From Lacrimispora sphenoides (GTDB taxonomy: Bacteria > Bacillota > Clostridia > Lachnospirales > Lachnospiraceae): a stretch of 64,000 bases of DNA. Both the position numbers and the translations under genes were made by a program. The stretch spans positions 1,510,001 to 1,574,000 of the forward strand of contig NZ_FOIP01000001.1 in the NCBI RefSeq assembly GCF_900105215.1, read 5' to 3'. The notes below the pieces were generated by a model, which was given only the letters and a program-made list of their open reading frames with translations, was not told the origin of the DNA and searched no databases. The number at the start of each line of letters is the position of its first letter. Within the stretch, counting starts at the first letter, position 1. Positions 34,331 to 43,926 of this stretch are shown one piece after another.

Positions 34331-35755
34331 TTACAGAGGGGCAGGTTTCCCTTCGCTTAATAAATGGCCTTTCATATATTCAGAAGGTGAGATTCCCGTA
34401 CATTTTAAGAAAACCTTGGTAAAATACCTGGTGCTGAAATATCCCACCCGCTCAGCAGTGTCCCGGACCGTGGCAGTATGCCCTCCTGACATGAGTTCCA
34501 TTGCCTTTTTCATGCGGACACCGGTTAAGTGGTCGACGAATTTTTCTCCGGTTTTCATCTTATAGATTTTGCTTAAGTAATTCGGCGAGATATCAATCAT
34601 ATCTGCAATGGTATTGATTCCGATCTGGTCCATATAATGTTCCTCAATATAAACGTTGATTTTATCTATTAAATCAATGCTCTGGTTCTGGGAAGTCATC
34701 TGCTTTAAAAATTCCACAAGCTGGTGAATGGAGAGAATGTTAGCGTTTGTTCCGGATTCCATTGTGAGAATGCGGTTTAAGGAATCATCACAAAGTTCAA
34801 AGATCTTTTTCTCGTCGGGAAATTGGGTAAGAGCATGAAGAAGATTTTGAAAGCCCATAACATCATCTGCCTGATTAGCCATCAAAAGCTTTTCCAGTAA
34901 ATCCGAAAAAGGAAGAAGCTGGGAAAACGTCAGCCGCTCTTTCTCTGATATAACCGACCCAAGGTGGACGCAAAGGCGCAGGCTTTCCTCCCTTTGAACA
35001 GACTCAAACTGTGCAAACAGCTCTGAGAGATTTCCGGCTGAAACATGGAATCCGGTTGCTACACATCCGCTGGTCTGATGAAACTGGGCCAGTATCTCTT
35101 GGAACTCCTCGGGAGGGATCACGGTACTGGTAAGATAACAGATTTCACCTGTAGGCAGAAAGGTGAATGTAAACCGGGCGCCGTAGCGGGAGGAGATGGA
35201 AGAGAGCATGGCATTTAATTCATCTAAATCGTTTTTAAAGGTCTCCTTATGATAATGATCAACGTAAAAAAGAACCGCCGTGTAAGGGGGAAGAACGTAT
35301 TTTGGACTCTGTAAAAAACGGATGGAGGTATGGAGGTCAAGAATCTTTTCAAACTCCAGCTCATAATCCTTTTTCATCAAAAGCTCCCGCTCTCCAAACA
35401 GGGAAGCGGCCTTTTCCATGGTAGCCCTGACTTCCTCCAGGCTGGCCGGCTTTAAGAGATAGTCTAGGGCACCCAGTTTTAAGGCTTCCTGGGCATAGGA
35501 AAATTCCGCGTATCCAGTCAGCATGACCACCGGAATCTTCCGCATATGAAACTGGGAAAATGCCTGCAGACCGGTGAGCATCGGCATGTGGATATCCAGG
35601 AATATCAGGTCAGGGATTTCCTTTTCCAGTTGTTTTAATAGTTTTTCTCCGTTTTCCACTTCAAAAAACTGGTGCATATTGGGGTAAAGTTCCTCAATCA
35701 TACTTTTTAATCCAAGCCGGATCAGGCGTTCATCATCAGCTAAAAGAATTTTCAT
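34331..35755 (-). CDS. YesN-type AraC response regulator
   Basis: 474 residues. Receiver domain to about 120 with LADDERL, FLDIHMP (phospho-Asp) and LKPA; a long middle region without known motifs; and a C-terminal AraC domain with INTIADMIDISPNYLSKIYK and RDTAERVGYFSTRYFTKVF ending GISPSEYMKG. Starts within the stop of the YesM-type kinase gene (ATGA). With that kinase it should switch the divergent alpha-galactoside operon. Confidence 0.9.
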   Translation of the reverse strand: MKILLADDERLIRLGLKSMIEELYPNMHQFFEVENGEKLLKQLEKEIPDLIFLDIHMPMLTGLQAFSQFHMRKIPVVMLTGYAEFSYAQEALKLGALDYLLKPASLEEVRATMEKAASLFGERELLMKKDYELEFEKILDLHTSIRFLQSPKYVLPPYTAVLFYVDHYHKETFKNDLDELNAMLSSISSRYGARFTFTFLPTGEICYLTSTVIPPEEFQEILAQFHQTSGCVATGFHVSAGNLSELFAQFESVQREESLRLCVHLGSVISEKERLTFSQLLPFSDLLEKLLMANQADDVMGFQNLLHALTQFPDEKKIFELCDDSLNRILTMESGTNANILSIHQLVEFLKQMTSQNQSIDLIDKINVYIEEHYMDQIGINTIADMIDISPNYLSKIYKMKTGEKFVDHLTGVRMKKAMELMSGGHTATVRDTAERVGYFSTRYFTKVFLKCTGISPSEYMKGHLLSEGKPAPL

Positions 35756-37512
35756 TCAGTAGTTCCTCCTTCCAGGGGTATCTTAATTGTCATGGAGGTA
35801 ATATCTCCGGTCAGTTTTATTTCAAAGGAAGCTTGGGGATGAAAGATTTTAATACGGTTCTCCACATTTCTTATGCCAACCTTTCCATCAGAGTAAACTT
35901 CTTGAATGTCAATGGGTATTCCATTGTTTTTTACCTTCAGGATCAGGGTATCGTCCTCAATTGATGCGGAAATGGAGATGGTGATGGAAATGCCGTCGCC
36001 TTCCATTCCATGCTTAAGGGCATTCTCCACAAGAGGCTGTATGAGAAGTCTTGGAATGGAAATATTCTTTGCATCTTCCTCCATGGAGCTTAGAAAGGTC
36101 AGGCGTTCATCATAGCGTATTTTAAGGAGATTGCAGTACTGGATGCAGAATTCAAACTCTTCCTGTACGGTAGTCAGCTTTGCATTGCTGCAGGTATAGC
36201 GGAATATTCTGGTCAGCTGAATGATGCTGTCCTCCAGCTCTTTTTTCATCCCGATCCGGTTCATGGACAGGAAGCAGTTTAAGGTATTATAGAGAAAGTG
36301 AGGGTTAACCTGGCTTTGAAGGGCACGGTATTCTGCCTCTTGCCGATCAATCTCATATTTATAGGACTGATCAATGTATAGCTGCAGCTTTTGGATCATC
36401 TCGTTTAGATTCTCCGCAATCAGGGACAATTCTTCCGTGTTAAAGGAGTCGTTCTGCAACAGGTCTGTGTCAGGAACGGAAGCCTCCAAGTCTCCCTTTG
36501 CCACCTTTTTCATGGTATTTAAGATGGAATTTAAAGCAAGGGCAGTCTTCTTTGAATTGGAACGGAAGATTGAGAATGCAGCCAGAATGGAGGAAAGGCT
36601 TAAAACAGCAGCCAGACTCCAGACAATGGATACCTCCTTAAATATATCCTTTTGGGAGGATACAAAAATAAGCTGCCATGGCATTCCCGAAATATCACTT
36701 TTATACAGGCGGTAAGTATCTGAGTCCGTACGGATCATATTTTCTGCAGAAGAAAGCTTTTTAAGGACACCTTCCTCCACCTTTCCTACCTGGTAGACAG
36801 GGGTTCCATCCTGACCCGCGATGACAAAGCCTGAATTTTCACTTAAGGTTACGCTGCTGAAAATATCCTTGATGATTTTATCGGAGGCATCGATCCGGAT
36901 GACGCCCAGCTTCCGTTTGGTGTACACGTTGCGGACCAAATGAAGGGCAGAGATGACCGTTGTCTCAGTGCGGATATAAGGGGGAGCCTCTGAAACCATA
37001 AAGTGATATGGCTCGGCTGTATTTAAAGCCTCCTGATACCAGGGTTCCTTCTGGTAAGGGTAGTCTGTGGTGTTTATGAGGTCGCTGGTTTTTGTTGCAG
37101 TAACGATGATGTGGTTGTCCGGGTTTACAGGCATGAAAGAAACGGCCAGGATATCCTCCCTGGCGGTGTTTAATATACGCTGTATGGAAGTGGTATAGTT
37201 TTGCCGGTGAAGCTCGATCCGGTAATCGAAAGAACCATTTTTTGTGTATTTCCCATTCTCAACGGCTGCAAAAAAGTTTAGAATATCATCGTAAATATAA
37301 GGAGTCAGAGCCAGCCTTTTTAAGTCAGATACATAGGTGCTTAAATTGGTTGAAATGGAGTAAAGGGAGGTTGAAAAGTATTTTTCATTGTCCCTGTAAA
37401 TTCTTTTTTGGAAGTAAAAGGCAAGTATGGTGGCCATGATAATAATGGGCAAAACAATACTTACGAGAAACAGGGCCAAAAACCGGTTTTGAAAGCTTTG
37501 GCGTTTTTTCAT
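35752..37512 (-). CDS. YesM-type sensor histidine kinase
   Basis: 586 residues: membrane segment at about 12-30, a Cache-like outer sensor domain of some 260 residues, a second membrane segment (IVWSLAAVLSLSSILAAF), HAMP, then the His_kinase domain with LQSQVNPHFLYNTLN (phospho-His) and a HATPase domain with IQPLVENALKHG. The outer domain presumably senses a sugar or its binding protein. Divergent from the sugar importer it is expected to control, with 187 bases between them. Confidence 0.92.
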   Translation of the reverse strand: MKKRQSFQNRFLALFLVSIVLPIIIMATILAFYFQKRIYRDNEKYFSTSLYSISTNLSTYVSDLKRLALTPYIYDDILNFFAAVENGKYTKNGSFDYRIELHRQNYTTSIQRILNTAREDILAVSFMPVNPDNHIIVTATKTSDLINTTDYPYQKEPWYQEALNTAEPYHFMVSEAPPYIRTETTVISALHLVRNVYTKRKLGVIRIDASDKIIKDIFSSVTLSENSGFVIAGQDGTPVYQVGKVEEGVLKKLSSAENMIRTDSDTYRLYKSDISGMPWQLIFVSSQKDIFKEVSIVWSLAAVLSLSSILAAFSIFRSNSKKTALALNSILNTMKKVAKGDLEASVPDTDLLQNDSFNTEELSLIAENLNEMIQKLQLYIDQSYKYEIDRQEAEYRALQSQVNPHFLYNTLNCFLSMNRIGMKKELEDSIIQLTRIFRYTCSNAKLTTVQEEFEFCIQYCNLLKIRYDERLTFLSSMEEDAKNISIPRLLIQPLVENALKHGMEGDGISITISISASIEDDTLILKVKNNGIPIDIQEVYSDGKVGIRNVENRIKIFHPQASFEIKLTGDITSMTIKIPLEGGTTE

Positions 37513-37535
37513 ATGGGGTCACCTCCTGGGCCTAT

Positions 37536-37564
37536 ATTGTATACATATTATATACATTTTTCAA
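37536..37564 (-). promoter_or_regulatory. Promoter of yesMN-like operon
   Basis: Minus strand TTGAAA (37559-37564)-17 bp-TACAAT (37536-37541), 24 bases before ATG 37512. A TGTATA-N7-TATACA inverted repeat (37538-37556) overlaps the spacer. The plus-strand promoter of the importer is weaker to read (TTACGG-17 bp-TAGACT at about 37620-37648). Confidence 0.55.
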
Positions 37565-37699
37565 TCCCCAAGATGGAAAATGATAGAAAAGAGCCTGAAA
37601 GTGTAGATTTGGGTATCTTACGGAACCCAGGGGACTGTGATAGACTAAAGATACAAAATAGCCGGCTAAAAACTAATATAAATGTAAGGGAGAATTATT

Positions 37700-39022
37700 A
37701 TGAAGAAGTTAGCACTTGCCTCACTGGCAGGTCTCATTGCGATCAGCGTAATAGGCTGTTCCAAGGCACCCCAGGAACCTGTGGAGACTACCACAGCGAC
37801 AGAAACGGTAAAAGAGAAAGAAACCAAGGAAAATGCAGTAGCCTCCACAGGCGTTACCATTGAATTTTTATATAACTTAAACGGCGAGTCAGTCAGCGAT
37901 GCCATTCAGGATGTCTGCAAACAGTTTACAGAAGAAACCGGAATCGGCGTGGAAGCAGTCATGCCAGGCAGCAATTTTTCCGATATCTTGAAAACCAGAA
38001 TGGCTTCCAATCAGCTTCCGGATGCGTGGACAACCCATGGCTGGGCAGTTGCAAGATATGCGGAGTATTTATCTCCATTAAATGATTTTGAGTTTGCATC
38101 TCATATATCCCCAAGCATTAAGGAACAGATCACAGATGGGGAAGGAAACTTATACACACTTCCAATTGATATGGATTTAACCGGAATGATCTATAACGAA
38201 AATGTGCTGGAAGAAGCCGGTGTGAATGTAGATGACATCAAAAACTGGGCTGATTTTGAGGCAGCCTGCGAGAAGATCAAGGCAGCAGGACTGACCCCCA
38301 TCCAGCTTGGCGGAAAAGACAGCTACACCATGGGAAATATGATGGATTTTGTGGCACCTACCCTGATTACAAATGAGGATGAAGCCAATCAGGCAGCCCT
38401 TTTAGACGGCAGCTTTGACTGGAGCAAATGGAATACGGTTGTAAATCAGATTGATTCCTGGAGACAAAAGGGATATTTCAATACAGATGCCGTTACAGCA
38501 GATTTCATGACCGGTATTAAGGCTCTTGCGGCCGATAAGGCAGCTTTCATGTTTACCGCAGCCAGCGGAATCACAGAAACCTACGTTCAGAATCAGGATA
38601 CAAAAATGGGCTTTATGCCTCTTCCTGCCAGAGAAGAAGGGTTAAAACAGTCCCTGATGACAGGGGAGCACTTTGCAGTGGGCATGTCAAAGACCACAAA
38701 GCATCCCGAGGAAGTAAAACAGTTTATGGAATTCCTTGCCCGTGAGGACATCAGCTCTTACCTTGCAACCAAATGCGGTATGCCTTCCGGACTTGACAAT
38801 GTGGTAAGTGATACGGGAAGACTGGCTCCTTACTATGATAAATATGCAAATGACAGTTCCATTTTAAATATTCCGTATTTTGACAGAAAATATCTGCCAA
38901 GCGGTATGTGGAACGACCTCTGCGTAACAGGAGCAGCCATTGTTTCAGGACAGGCAGATTCCCTTACCGTTGCAGTGGATCAGATGAAAACAAGCTATGA
39001 GGAAAAGAAAGCACAGGAGTAA
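37700..39022 (+). CDS. Sugar-binding lipoprotein of an alpha-galactoside ABC importer
   Basis: 440 residues. Lipobox VIGC with Cys20, a Thr/Glu-rich linker, then a family 1 binding fold (TIEFLYNLNGESVSDAI, NQLPDAWTTHGW, LPIDMDLTGMIYNENVLEEAG). A strong AAGGGAGAAT site precedes the ATG. First gene of an operon with two permeases and a GH36 alpha-galactosidase, so its ligand is probably raffinose, melibiose, stachyose or related sugars (inference from the enzyme). Confidence 0.9.
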   Translation: MKKLALASLAGLIAISVIGCSKAPQEPVETTTATETVKEKETKENAVASTGVTIEFLYNLNGESVSDAIQDVCKQFTEETGIGVEAVMPGSNFSDILKTRMASNQLPDAWTTHGWAVARYAEYLSPLNDFEFASHISPSIKEQITDGEGNLYTLPIDMDLTGMIYNENVLEEAGVNVDDIKNWADFEAACEKIKAAGLTPIQLGGKDSYTMGNMMDFVAPTLITNEDEANQAALLDGSFDWSKWNTVVNQIDSWRQKGYFNTDAVTADFMTGIKALAADKAAFMFTAASGITETYVQNQDTKMGFMPLPAREEGLKQSLMTGEHFAVGMSKTTKHPEEVKQFMEFLAREDISSYLATKCGMPSGLDNVVSDTGRLAPYYDKYANDSSILNIPYFDRKYLPSGMWNDLCVTGAAIVSGQADSLTVAVDQMKTSYEEKKAQE

Positions 39023-39024
39023 AC

Positions 39025-39897
39025 ATGAAGATTCAAAATAAATCAGTAATCAATCTGTTTTATATTCCGGCAGTGATATTGTTTCTTGTTTTTGTGATAT
39101 ATCCGTTTATCCAGGGTATCCGGCTGTCCTTTACCAACTGGAATGGGTATTCCCAGACGATGAAATTTGTTGGAATTAAGAATTACACCAGATTGTTTCA
39201 GGATGCAAATGTAAAGACAGCACTGGTCAATACCCTTATTTACGGTGTAATGAGTACCGTGATCCAGAACATCTTAGGCCTTGGCTACGCGTTATTTTTA
39301 AATACAAAGTTTAAGGGACGTTCCATTGTCAGAACGATTATCTACATGCCGGTTATGATTGCTCCGCTGATTATGGGTTACATCATGTATTTCTTCTTTC
39401 AGTATGACGGAGGCGCGGTCAATGATATTTTGATCGCCCTCCATATGGAGCCGGTGGATTTACTGGTCCATTCAGGAACCGCCATCCGGATCATTGTTTT
39501 GGTAAACTCCCTGCAGTTTGTGGGCGTTGCCATGGTCATCTATCTGGCAGGGCTACAGAATGTGCCCACCATGTATTATGAAGCTGCTATGATTGACGGA
39601 GCCACCTTCTGGGAGCGGTTTAAGCACATTACCATTCCGCTGCTGATGCCAGCCATTTCTTCCTCTACCATCTTAAACCTGATCGGAGGATTAAAGCTAT
39701 TTGACCTGGTTATGGCGCTTACAAGCGGCGGACCGGGATTCAGTACCCATTCCCTTTCCACCCTGGTCACAAACCAGTATTTTTCGGCCCAGTCCGCAGG
39801 ATATGCTTCTGCAATCGGAATTTTCACATTCCTGCTGATTATGATCATCAGCAATGTGGTCATGGGGTATTTTGACAAGAAGGAGGTGGATGTGTAA
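39025..39897 (+). CDS. Sugar ABC importer permease (MalF/UgpA type)
   Basis: 290 residues, six membrane segments; EAA loop EAAMIDGATFW...ITIPLLMP. Follows the binding-protein stop by two bases and overlaps the next start by one base (TAATG). Channel subunit of the alpha-galactoside importer. Confidence 0.93.
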   Translation: MKIQNKSVINLFYIPAVILFLVFVIYPFIQGIRLSFTNWNGYSQTMKFVGIKNYTRLFQDANVKTALVNTLIYGVMSTVIQNILGLGYALFLNTKFKGRSIVRTIIYMPVMIAPLIMGYIMYFFFQYDGGAVNDILIALHMEPVDLLVHSGTAIRIIVLVNSLQFVGVAMVIYLAGLQNVPTMYYEAAMIDGATFWERFKHITIPLLMPAISSSTILNLIGGLKLFDLVMALTSGGPGFSTHSLSTLVTNQYFSAQSAGYASAIGIFTFLLIMIISNVVMGYFDKKEVDV

Positions 39898-40718
39898 TGA
39901 AAGAATCAAGGGTTTCCAATGCCTGGAAATATGTACTGGCTCTCATCATCATTGCAATCCACTTTGTTCCCATTTATATGGTGGTTGCCATTGCGTTTAA
40001 ATCCCCTTATGATCATTCCTCAAGGTGGGTCTTTCCAGGATACCTTTACTTAAAAAATATTTACACCGCACTGGAGCGGGGAGGAATGCTTTTGGCCCTT
40101 AAAAATACTGTGATCATAAGCGGTATGTCAATTCTTTTTATTGTGGTCATCGGAGCTATGGCGGCTTATCCTCTCGCGAGAAATAAGAGCAGGCTTAACA
40201 ACCTGGTAAAAGGGTTCATTATGGGTGTCATGATGATTCCCCCCTTAAGCATTCTGGTTCCCTTATATTCCTTTATGGCTAAAATTCAGGGAATCAATTC
40301 CTACTGGGGCATGATCGTGACTTTGATCACCTTCCAGCTTCCCACCAGCATCTTTTTGTTTTCAAGCTTTATAACCAGCATACCGGTGGCTCTTGAGGAA
40401 GCAGCGGCAATTGACGGCTGCGGACCGTTCCAGACATTTTTCAGGATCATTATGCCTCAGCTAAAGCCGGTAACAGCTTCTGTTATCATAATCACCGGTG
40501 TGAACTGCTGGAATAATTACCAGTTTGCTTTGTATCTGCTTCAGTCCCCCAGGATTAAGACCATTACACTGGCCATTGCAGGCTTCTTTTCTGCAGACTC
40601 AGCCAATGTCAATGGAGCGGCTGCTGCGGCCTTTATTGGAATCCTTCCCATGGTTGCGGTATTCCTGTTTTTACAGAAATACTTTATCCAGGGTATGGTG
40701 GACAGCGCGATCAAGTAA
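39897..40718 (+). CDS. Sugar ABC importer permease (MalG/UgpE type)
   Basis: 273 residues, six membrane segments; EAA loop EAAAIDGCGPF...IMPQLKP and C-terminus YFIQGMVDSAIK, typical of the family. Translationally coupled to the previous gene. No ATPase gene follows, as with the other sugar importer in the window. Confidence 0.93.
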   Translation: MKESRVSNAWKYVLALIIIAIHFVPIYMVVAIAFKSPYDHSSRWVFPGYLYLKNIYTALERGGMLLALKNTVIISGMSILFIVVIGAMAAYPLARNKSRLNNLVKGFIMGVMMIPPLSILVPLYSFMAKIQGINSYWGMIVTLITFQLPTSIFLFSSFITSIPVALEEAAAIDGCGPFQTFFRIIMPQLKPVTASVIIITGVNCWNNYQFALYLLQSPRIKTITLAIAGFFSADSANVNGAAAAAFIGILPMVAVFLFLQKYFIQGMVDSAIK

Positions 40719-40748
40719 TTGAAGATTAACTAAATATGGTTCAGATAA

Positions 40749-40786
40749 GAAAAGCGGGAATCGGATGAGACTTCCGCTTTCTTTCT
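40749..40786 (+). terminator. Putative terminator/attenuator between importer and alpha-galactosidase
   Basis: AAAGCGGGAA and TTCCGCTTT pair with one bulge around a loop of about 11 bases, then CTTTCT. It may reduce read-through into the enzyme gene, which starts 29 bases later. Confidence 0.5.
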
Positions 40787-40814
40787 AAAATTTTTTGAAA
40801 GATTGAGGTTTATA

Positions 40815-43004
40815 ATGAGTGTAAAATATATTGAGGACAAAAAGGTATTCTTATTAAATACGAAGAATTCAAGCTACCAGTTCCGGGTGGCGGAATATGG
40901 ATTTTTAGAGCATCTTTACTATGGAAAAAAGATATCCGATGCAGCGGATTATCTTCCTGTGAGAATCCGTCATGGGTTTGAAGCCAATCCCTATGAGTCG
41001 GAAAAGGACAGGACCATCTGCCTGGATGTACTGGAACAGGAATATCCGGGGTTTGGAGTTTCAGACTTCCGGGTTTCTGCAGTCAGCGTGATCAATGGGG
41101 ATGGCTCTAACTGCATTGATTTAAGGTATGTATCACATAAGGTATCAGAAGGAAAATACCGCTTACATGAAATGCCATCCTTGCGGAATAACGGCGGTAC
41201 CTGGCAGACTCTGGAGGTTCTGATGAGGGACCCTTATTCCCAGGTGGAGGTGACTCTTGTTTACGGCGTTCTGGAAGAGTATGACATCATTACCAGGTGC
41301 GCCAGGATTAAGAATGCAGGAGAAAAGACCGTGTTTGCCAATGCTGCTCATTCCACCTGTATTTCTTTCCCTACGGATCAGATGGATATGATCAGTTTCT
41401 ATGGAAGTTGGGGCCATGAGCGGTGTGCGGAGAGAACTTCCGTAAGACATGGGAAGATCACAGTGGACAGCGCCAGAGGCATCTCCAGCCATTATCAGAA
41501 CCCTTCGGCCATTCTCTGCAGCCCTGAGGCAACAGAGGATGGAGGAGATTGTTATGGAGTTGCCCTGGTTTACAGCGGAAACTTTGCAATCACGACAGAG
41601 GTCAACGATTTTAAGCAGACCAGACTTGTGGCAGGTATCAACCCGGAAACTTTTTACTGGGAGCTTACAAAAGGCAGCGTATTTGAAACACCGGAAGCAG
41701 TCATGACCTATAGTTCCCAGGGCCTGTCCAAAATGAGCCACAATTTCCACCGGGCAGTAAAGCATCATCTGATTCCCGGCCAGTTTGTCAATGAGAGGTG
41801 CCCGGTTCTCATCAATAACTGGGAGGCTACCATGATTGATTTTGACGAAGAAATGCTGGTGAACATTGCTGGAAAAGCAAAGGAACTGGGGGTTGAGATG
41901 TTTGTCATGGATGACGGCTGGTTTGGAAGAAGGACCGATGAATACAGGGGCCTTGGAGACTGGCAGTGCAACTTAAGTAAGCTGCCAAGCGGAATATCCG
42001 GATTTTCTGCAAGAATTCACAATATGGGGTTAAAGTTCGGCATTTGGATCGAACCGGAAATGGTCAATGAGGATTCCAGGCTTTATGAGGAGCATCCGGA
42101 CTGGTGTATCCGGATTCCAGGAAGAAAACCAACCCGCCAGAGATATCAGCTGATCCTGGATTTCAGCAGGGATGAAGTGGTGGAGGCTATTTTTCATCAG
42201 CTTTATGAGGAATTTAAGGATGCACAGATTGACTACATCAAGTGGGATATGAACCGAAGCATGACGGACCGTTTTTCTCAGGCCCTACCGGCACATAGGC
42301 AGGGAGAGGTTTGCCACAGGTATGTGCTGGGCCTTTACAAGCTGATGGATAAGATGACAAAGGCTTTTCCAAACGTGCGGTTTGAAGGCTGCAGCGGAGG
42401 CGGAGGAAGGTTTGATATGGGAGTTCTTTACTACATGCCCCAGATCTGGTGCTCCGATGATACGGATGCGGTAGAAAGGATTCACATTCAGTACGGAACT
42501 TCCATGATCTATCCGCCTTTTGCCATGGGCTCCCATGTTTCAGAGTGTCCCAACCAGCAGACGGGAAGAACGGTTTCCATTGATACTAGAGCGGCTCTTG
42601 CCTATTTCGGGACCTTTGGGTATGAGCTGGATTTAAATGACATATCAGAGGAAGAACAGGAAGCGGTCCGCAGACAGGTAAAATACTATCAGGAACACGG
42701 ACTTGTATCCGCCCATGGAGACTATTACCGGCTGACGAACCCGGAAAGAGAGCGGGAGTATGGGGCGTTTATGTCGGTCTCCCAAGATAAAAAAGAGGCG
42801 GTCGTAGGATATGTACAGAGAGTTTCCGGAGCGAATAAGGGAATCATTTACTTAAAGCTGAGGGGGCTTGAAGAACAGACGGTGTATGAAATTCAGGAGC
42901 TTGGCATAAAGCTTTCCGGGGCAGCACTGATGTATGCGGGACTGCCTATGCCAGTGATCAAGGCGGACAATGAAGCAAGGGTGTTTACCTTGATGGCGCG
43001 GTAG
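40815..43004 (+). CDS. aga: GH36 alpha-galactosidase
   Basis: 729 residues from ATG 40815, with GAGG eight bases upstream; the TTG four codons earlier is not needed. Beta-sandwich N-domain to about 330, then the (beta/alpha)8 barrel: NNWEATMIDFDEE, MFVMDDGWFG, FGIWIEPEMV, YIKWDMNR with the nucleophile Asp478, EGCSGGGGRFD and WCSDDTDA with the acid/base Asp548. These numbers and the length agree with the tetrameric Geobacillus AgaA/AgaB enzymes. No signal peptide, so it cleaves alpha-1,6-galactosides in the cytoplasm after import by the operon's transporter. Confidence 0.95.
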   Translation: MSVKYIEDKKVFLLNTKNSSYQFRVAEYGFLEHLYYGKKISDAADYLPVRIRHGFEANPYESEKDRTICLDVLEQEYPGFGVSDFRVSAVSVINGDGSNCIDLRYVSHKVSEGKYRLHEMPSLRNNGGTWQTLEVLMRDPYSQVEVTLVYGVLEEYDIITRCARIKNAGEKTVFANAAHSTCISFPTDQMDMISFYGSWGHERCAERTSVRHGKITVDSARGISSHYQNPSAILCSPEATEDGGDCYGVALVYSGNFAITTEVNDFKQTRLVAGINPETFYWELTKGSVFETPEAVMTYSSQGLSKMSHNFHRAVKHHLIPGQFVNERCPVLINNWEATMIDFDEEMLVNIAGKAKELGVEMFVMDDGWFGRRTDEYRGLGDWQCNLSKLPSGISGFSARIHNMGLKFGIWIEPEMVNEDSRLYEEHPDWCIRIPGRKPTRQRYQLILDFSRDEVVEAIFHQLYEEFKDAQIDYIKWDMNRSMTDRFSQALPAHRQGEVCHRYVLGLYKLMDKMTKAFPNVRFEGCSGGGGRFDMGVLYYMPQIWCSDDTDAVERIHIQYGTSMIYPPFAMGSHVSECPNQQTGRTVSIDTRAALAYFGTFGYELDLNDISEEEQEAVRRQVKYYQEHGLVSAHGDYYRLTNPEREREYGAFMSVSQDKKEAVVGYVQRVSGANKGIIYLKLRGLEEQTVYEIQELGIKLSGAALMYAGLPMPVIKADNEARVFTLMAR

Positions 43005-43051
43005 GGAAGTGTTTTGACAGTATTGAAGCTTATCAAAGGGAGTTGGAAAGA

Positions 43052-43101
43052 AAGGATCGGAGACGGGAAACAACACAGTTGTGTTTCCGTCTCCGATCCT
43101 T
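43052..43101. terminator. Long hairpin, copy 1 (between alpha-galactosidase and anti-sigma genes)
   Basis: AAGGATCGGAGACGGGAAAC pairs with its complement after a short loop (one bulged G). Read on the minus strand the stem is followed by TTCTTTCC, serving the anti-sigma gene; it also follows the plus-strand alpha-galactosidase gene. Nearly the same sequence recurs at 44638-44683. Confidence 0.7.
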
Positions 43102-43140
43102 ATGGTTTCTAAGTGCGTTTAATGTACTGGTTGTTACGGG

Positions 43141-43926
43141 CTACTTTACGTCTATAACTTCCTTCGCCATACCAATTAAATCATCACAGCTCAAATCATC
43201 AGAGGAACTGAGAGTATACTTCATACCGTTTTCACTCCAGTTTACATAACGGTATACCTTGCGCTCTTCTTCGCTGCTTCCATAGCTGATCATCAGCTTT
43301 CCCTCTTCCTCCAGCTTTGAATCTTCCTCTGATGGTTTTGCATCTGGCGGTAAAAACAGATAGTCATCTTCATGAGCTTCTAATGTGATATCCTGATAAA
43401 CTTCATGCTTTATCACCGTAGAGGATCCCTGAGGAATCATATCCTGATTTTCATGAATGTCAAGTCCCACGCGATTGTTTTCCCCATAGCCGGCATAGAG
43501 TTCCGGGTAGGTAATCAATGGATTCTGATTCTCATCCCTTCCTTCCACCTTAGTAATAGAGCCTTCATTAAAGGAAATACCATTTGAAAAGGTATCTACT
43601 ATCTTTGGAGTGGTCCCCATCTGGCGTTCAGCTAATTGAATCAGCTCAGCTTTTGAATGGACCATTTCGTCCCGGGAAGTAGAGCTAAACAAGCCTGTAA
43701 TTTTACCGCCTGCAATCGCCGTGACAGTTCCCATTACCGTTATTGTACACACTGCGGCCAACGCGGCCACCATTCTCTTTTTATTAAATTTCATAATTCT
43801 ACTCCTCATTTCTATTTTTTTATAAATTTCTCTTAGACAACGATTCTCTGCCTGCGCATCCGGCGTTACCCGATCCAGCTCGGACTTTATTATTTGCTTT
43901 AATTTGTCATCCCTAAAGCTATCCAT
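43141..43926 (-). CDS. Membrane-anchored anti-sigma factor-like protein
   Basis: 261 residues. About 45 cytoplasmic residues (DKLKQIIKSELDRVTP...CLREIYKKIE), one membrane segment at about 51-70 (MVAALAAVCTITVMGTVTAI), and an outer domain of some 190 residues that is acidic and ends SCDDLIGMAKEVIDVK, resembling DUF4367-type anti-sigma outer domains. It overlaps the sigma-factor gene by eight bases, the usual sign of a sigma/anti-sigma pair. The inner part lacks a zinc-finger HxxxCxxC motif, so binding mode is unknown. GGGGC seven bases before ATG 43926. Confidence 0.72.
   Translation of the reverse strand: MDSFRDDKLKQIIKSELDRVTPDAQAENRCLREIYKKIEMRSRIMKFNKKRMVAALAAVCTITVMGTVTAIAGGKITGLFSSTSRDEMVHSKAELIQLAERQMGTTPKIVDTFSNGISFNEGSITKVEGRDENQNPLITYPELYAGYGENNRVGLDIHENQDMIPQGSSTVIKHEVYQDITLEAHEDDYLFLPPDAKPSEEDSKLEEEGKLMISYGSSEEERKVYRYVNWSENGMKYTLSSSDDLSCDDLIGMAKEVIDVK

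Noticed and set aside
37620..37648. TTACGG-17-TAGACT as promoter of the alpha-galactoside importer
   Set aside because: Both boxes are weak and an activator (YesN-type) is expected; not strong enough for its own entry.
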